From Seison nebaliae (taxonomy: Eukaryota > Rotifera > Pararotatoria > Seisonacea > Seisonidae): a DNA stretch of 31,657 bases. Under the pieces are notes generated by a model. The model did no database searches and was not told the DNA's origin. It saw only the letters and a list, made by a program, of their open reading frames with translations. How positions within the stretch are numbered: position 1 is the stretch's first letter; each line of letters starts with the position of its first letter. The stretch is from the NCBI GenBank assembly GCA_023231475.1, contig JALJEE010000238.1, positions 1-31,657 of the forward strand. The letters run 5' to 3'. The translations under genes and the position numbers were made by a program. Of the stretch, positions 29,850-31,657 are shown one piece after another.

Positions 29850-30540
29850 GAATTTGGTTGCTCTGATGACGGAATAAAATTGATTCTCTGCTCCACCAAG
29901 TGGTCATATTTTTCATCTAAAAATTTTTTTATATCTTTGGTGAAGAAGAAGTCACGTATTTCGACTCCATTTGGCCAAAATTTTTCCTCCATTGCCATGG
30001 GTTTGTCTTTCTTTGAGATTGCAATTATACACTTACACCTTGAGCTGGTCAGTAATTCACCGTTGGAAGATTTGGTAATTCACGACACCTGTCGGAATAC
30101 TATTTTCCTATCAGATAAATATTTTCCAATTGAGTCTAACGGGACTTTTCTGTCGATGTTGGAGATAATTACTCGTCTTGTGACTTCATCGCTTGAATGA
30201 GAGATTGTGAGAATCGATGGATCACTATTTCCCGAGCATTTAATACTTGGATGCATGTTTTTCTTCTTCGGCCTCTCTCTCTGTAACTTCGTAACGACAT
30301 CTACTTCGACGTTAACGAACCAGTCGTTTTACTGATATTTTTCTTTCCTGATTTTACCGCGTTAAGGTACGAAGGTTTCACACCACCAATGGGATTCTTT
30401 CCTTTCAGAAGACCGTTGTTCTCATTTGGAATATTCTGGATGAATGGTAATGACGATAGTTCATTCGTGATGTTTAATTTATCATGAATTGTTGTAAACA
30501 ATTTCGTCAATCTTTCTGTTTCAACAATATTTGTTGATTT
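29850..30540 (-). pseudogene. LINE B ORF1, broken
   Basis: N-terminal piece 30510-30301 (KLFTTIHDKLNITNELSS, then a basic KPSYLNAVKSGKKN). Further pieces below read VTRRVIISNIDRKVPLDS, an RRM-like or L1-ORF1-like start, and CKCIIAISKKDKP, FWPNGVEIRDFFF, KFLDEKYDHLVEQR. It aligns with the ORF1 of copy A in the C-terminal part. Confidence 0.6.
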
Positions 30541-30774
30541 TTTCTATTTTATTGCTTACTTGAAACAGGGTACCTAATTCGGAATCGATTTTTATAAAAT
30601 GCATCGCAAATTAATGGTCTATTATTCCTTAACTTATGTTTAAAATTTCATGTCAATAGCGTCATGCTGCGCGCTTAAAGATTTGCATAAAAAGTGCAAA
30701 AAAAAATATAGTTTTCCGTTACCAATTTTAATAAAAATCTAGAGATATTCATTAGAAAAGAAACATTACTCAAA
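30541..30774. other. Spacer between LINE B and the LTR element
   Basis: AT-rich sequence with nothing I can assign. It could be a 5' UTR of LINE B or flanking host DNA. Confidence 0.4.
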
Positions 30775-31657
30775 ATCACCTAACAAAAAAAGAAATAACC
30801 TTTAAATGGACAGAAGAGGATGAAAGGACATTTAACGCATTGAAACTGAAACTCACAAGAACTCCAATCCTACAATTCCCAGACCCAGGCAGGAAATTTA
30901 TATTAACAACGGATGCAAGCGGACTCGGGCTAGGACCAACCTTAAGCCAAAAAAATGACAAAGGATTAGAATACGTAATTGAATATGCGAGTCGAAAACT
31001 TAAAGATAATGAGAAAATTTATAATCACTGAAAAGGAAGCGGCAGCAGTTCTCTTCGGATTAGAAAAATTTAAAGTCTACCTATTGGGAGGTGAGTTCGA
31101 TGTAATCACAGATCACAGTGCACTCCAATGGTTGAAAGATAAAGCACGCACCACACCAAGACAAATGAGAAGGACATTACAACTACAAAGTTACAACTTC
31201 AGAATTAGGCATAGAGCAGAAAAGAAAATGGTCAACGCGGATGCATTATCGAGATATCCAATCATGTCCAACATACAAGATAACTGGACTACGTAGATCA
31301 TATACTACGGATATTAAAAGAAAAGGAAATCCCAAAAACAGAAATAGCAGTCATGAAGAATCATGAAAGATTTCGTAAATTATATTATTTGCGAAAAGAT
31401 TTGCTTATTAAAGAGGATGAACCAAGATATCAAAGGAATCATCAGGCCTAAGGAAATGAAAAATATAAATCAAGCACAACATGGGTTATTTTGGAATTGA
31501 TAAAACTTTGGAAGCCGTAAAGAGAGATTATTACTGGCCCAAAATGAGAAAGGATATAGAAACAGCTATTAAAGAATGCGAAGAATGTGAGATGAATAAA
31601 CCGCCAATTAACAAAAGTCAATATCTCACAATAAAGAATGATATCACTTATCCAAAT
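30775..31657 (+). mobile_element. Ty3/Gypsy LTR retrotransposon fossil, cut by window edge
   Basis: Part of the pol region of a Ty3/Gypsy element. An RNase H domain (about 30790-31280) shows the LTTDASGLGLGPTLSQ opening, TEKEAAAVLFGLEKFK, the VITDHSALQWL stretch and the ADALSRYP ending typical of this family. The N-terminal zinc-binding part of the integrase (about 31450-31657) follows with HMGYFGI, YYWPKMRKDI and CEEC. Gag, protease and reverse transcriptase are not recognisable to the left, so the element appears truncated at its left side; the right part leaves the window. No LTR is seen. It looks broken, with a few breaks. The protein is still easy to read, so it is not very ancient, but without LTR pairs it cannot be dated. 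It prefers AGA for arginine, unlike the CGA-rich host genes. Confidence 0.9.

Larger units (their letters stand above)
27390..30540 (-). mobile_element. LINE copy B, ORF1 plus EN-RT
   Basis: Second non-LTR element of the same clade and orientation: ORF1 about 30540-29850, endonuclease about 29830-29170, RT 29156-27390. The RT frame is open for 588 residues with YADD intact, but the endonuclease and ORF1 contain breaks, so the copy is not fully coding. The RT stop (27390) falls before the C-terminal segment that copy A still shows, so the 3' end appears cut off at the junction with copy A. Confidence 0.88.

Noticed and set aside
1-31657. tRNA, rRNA, snRNA genes and CRISPR-like arrays
   Set aside because: I looked for B-box-like GTTCGANNC words, snRNA 5' ends and regularly spaced repeats, and found none that hold up. 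The sequence is eukaryotic.

Overview
The window looks like nuclear DNA of a small-genome animal. It is AT-rich (roughly two thirds A+T by eye), with eight clearly intron-bearing genes whose introns are mostly 36 to 90 nt, and short gaps between genes. The gene set (mitotic kinesin KIF23/MKLP1, a BK-beta/TipE-type channel subunit, VWC and Kazal secreted modules, C2 and LRR proteins) is metazoan. A PMP3/UPF0057 proteolipid, absent from vertebrates but present in several invertebrates, and a possible ciliary CIMIP1-like protein fit a small invertebrate. I cannot name the species.

Layout. 1-1357 is mostly non-coding and holds a broken copy (about 250-540) of pieces of two genes that lie 5 kb away. 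1358-6140 is a compact minus-strand series, in transcription order DOLPP1 (dolichyldiphosphatase), AMT (glycine cleavage T protein), a PMP3-like proteolipid and MFSD1 (lysosomal MFS transporter). Their gaps are 77, 194 and 256 bp, and the intercistronic sequences contain polyadenylation-type and splice-acceptor-type signals, so the block may be transcribed as an operon. 6549-7720 is a secreted VWC/Kazal protein (+). 7992-8216 is a small secreted protein (-). 8786-11884 is an uninterrupted KIF23 orthologue (+). After 1.8 kb without a convincing gene come two head-to-tail plus-strand genes 48 bp apart: a C2-like protein (13720-15221) and a roughly 21-repeat LRR protein (15270-18238). 18239-19796 has no gene I can support. 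19797-20294 (-) is a CIMIP1-like gene, 20621-21014 (+) a small secreted cysteine protein, and 21199-23244 (-) the KCNMB/TipE-like subunit. From about 24.2 kb to 30.5 kb the window is two degenerate LINEs of one clade, head to tail on the minus strand. The right edge cuts into a broken Ty3/Gypsy LTR element on the plus strand.

The most unusual signal is genome-scale rather than a single gene: of about 34 introns I could place by reading frame and homology, about 31 begin GTT instead of the usual animal GTA/GTG, in nearly every intron-bearing gene. This suggests a shifted 5' splice-site consensus in this lineage.
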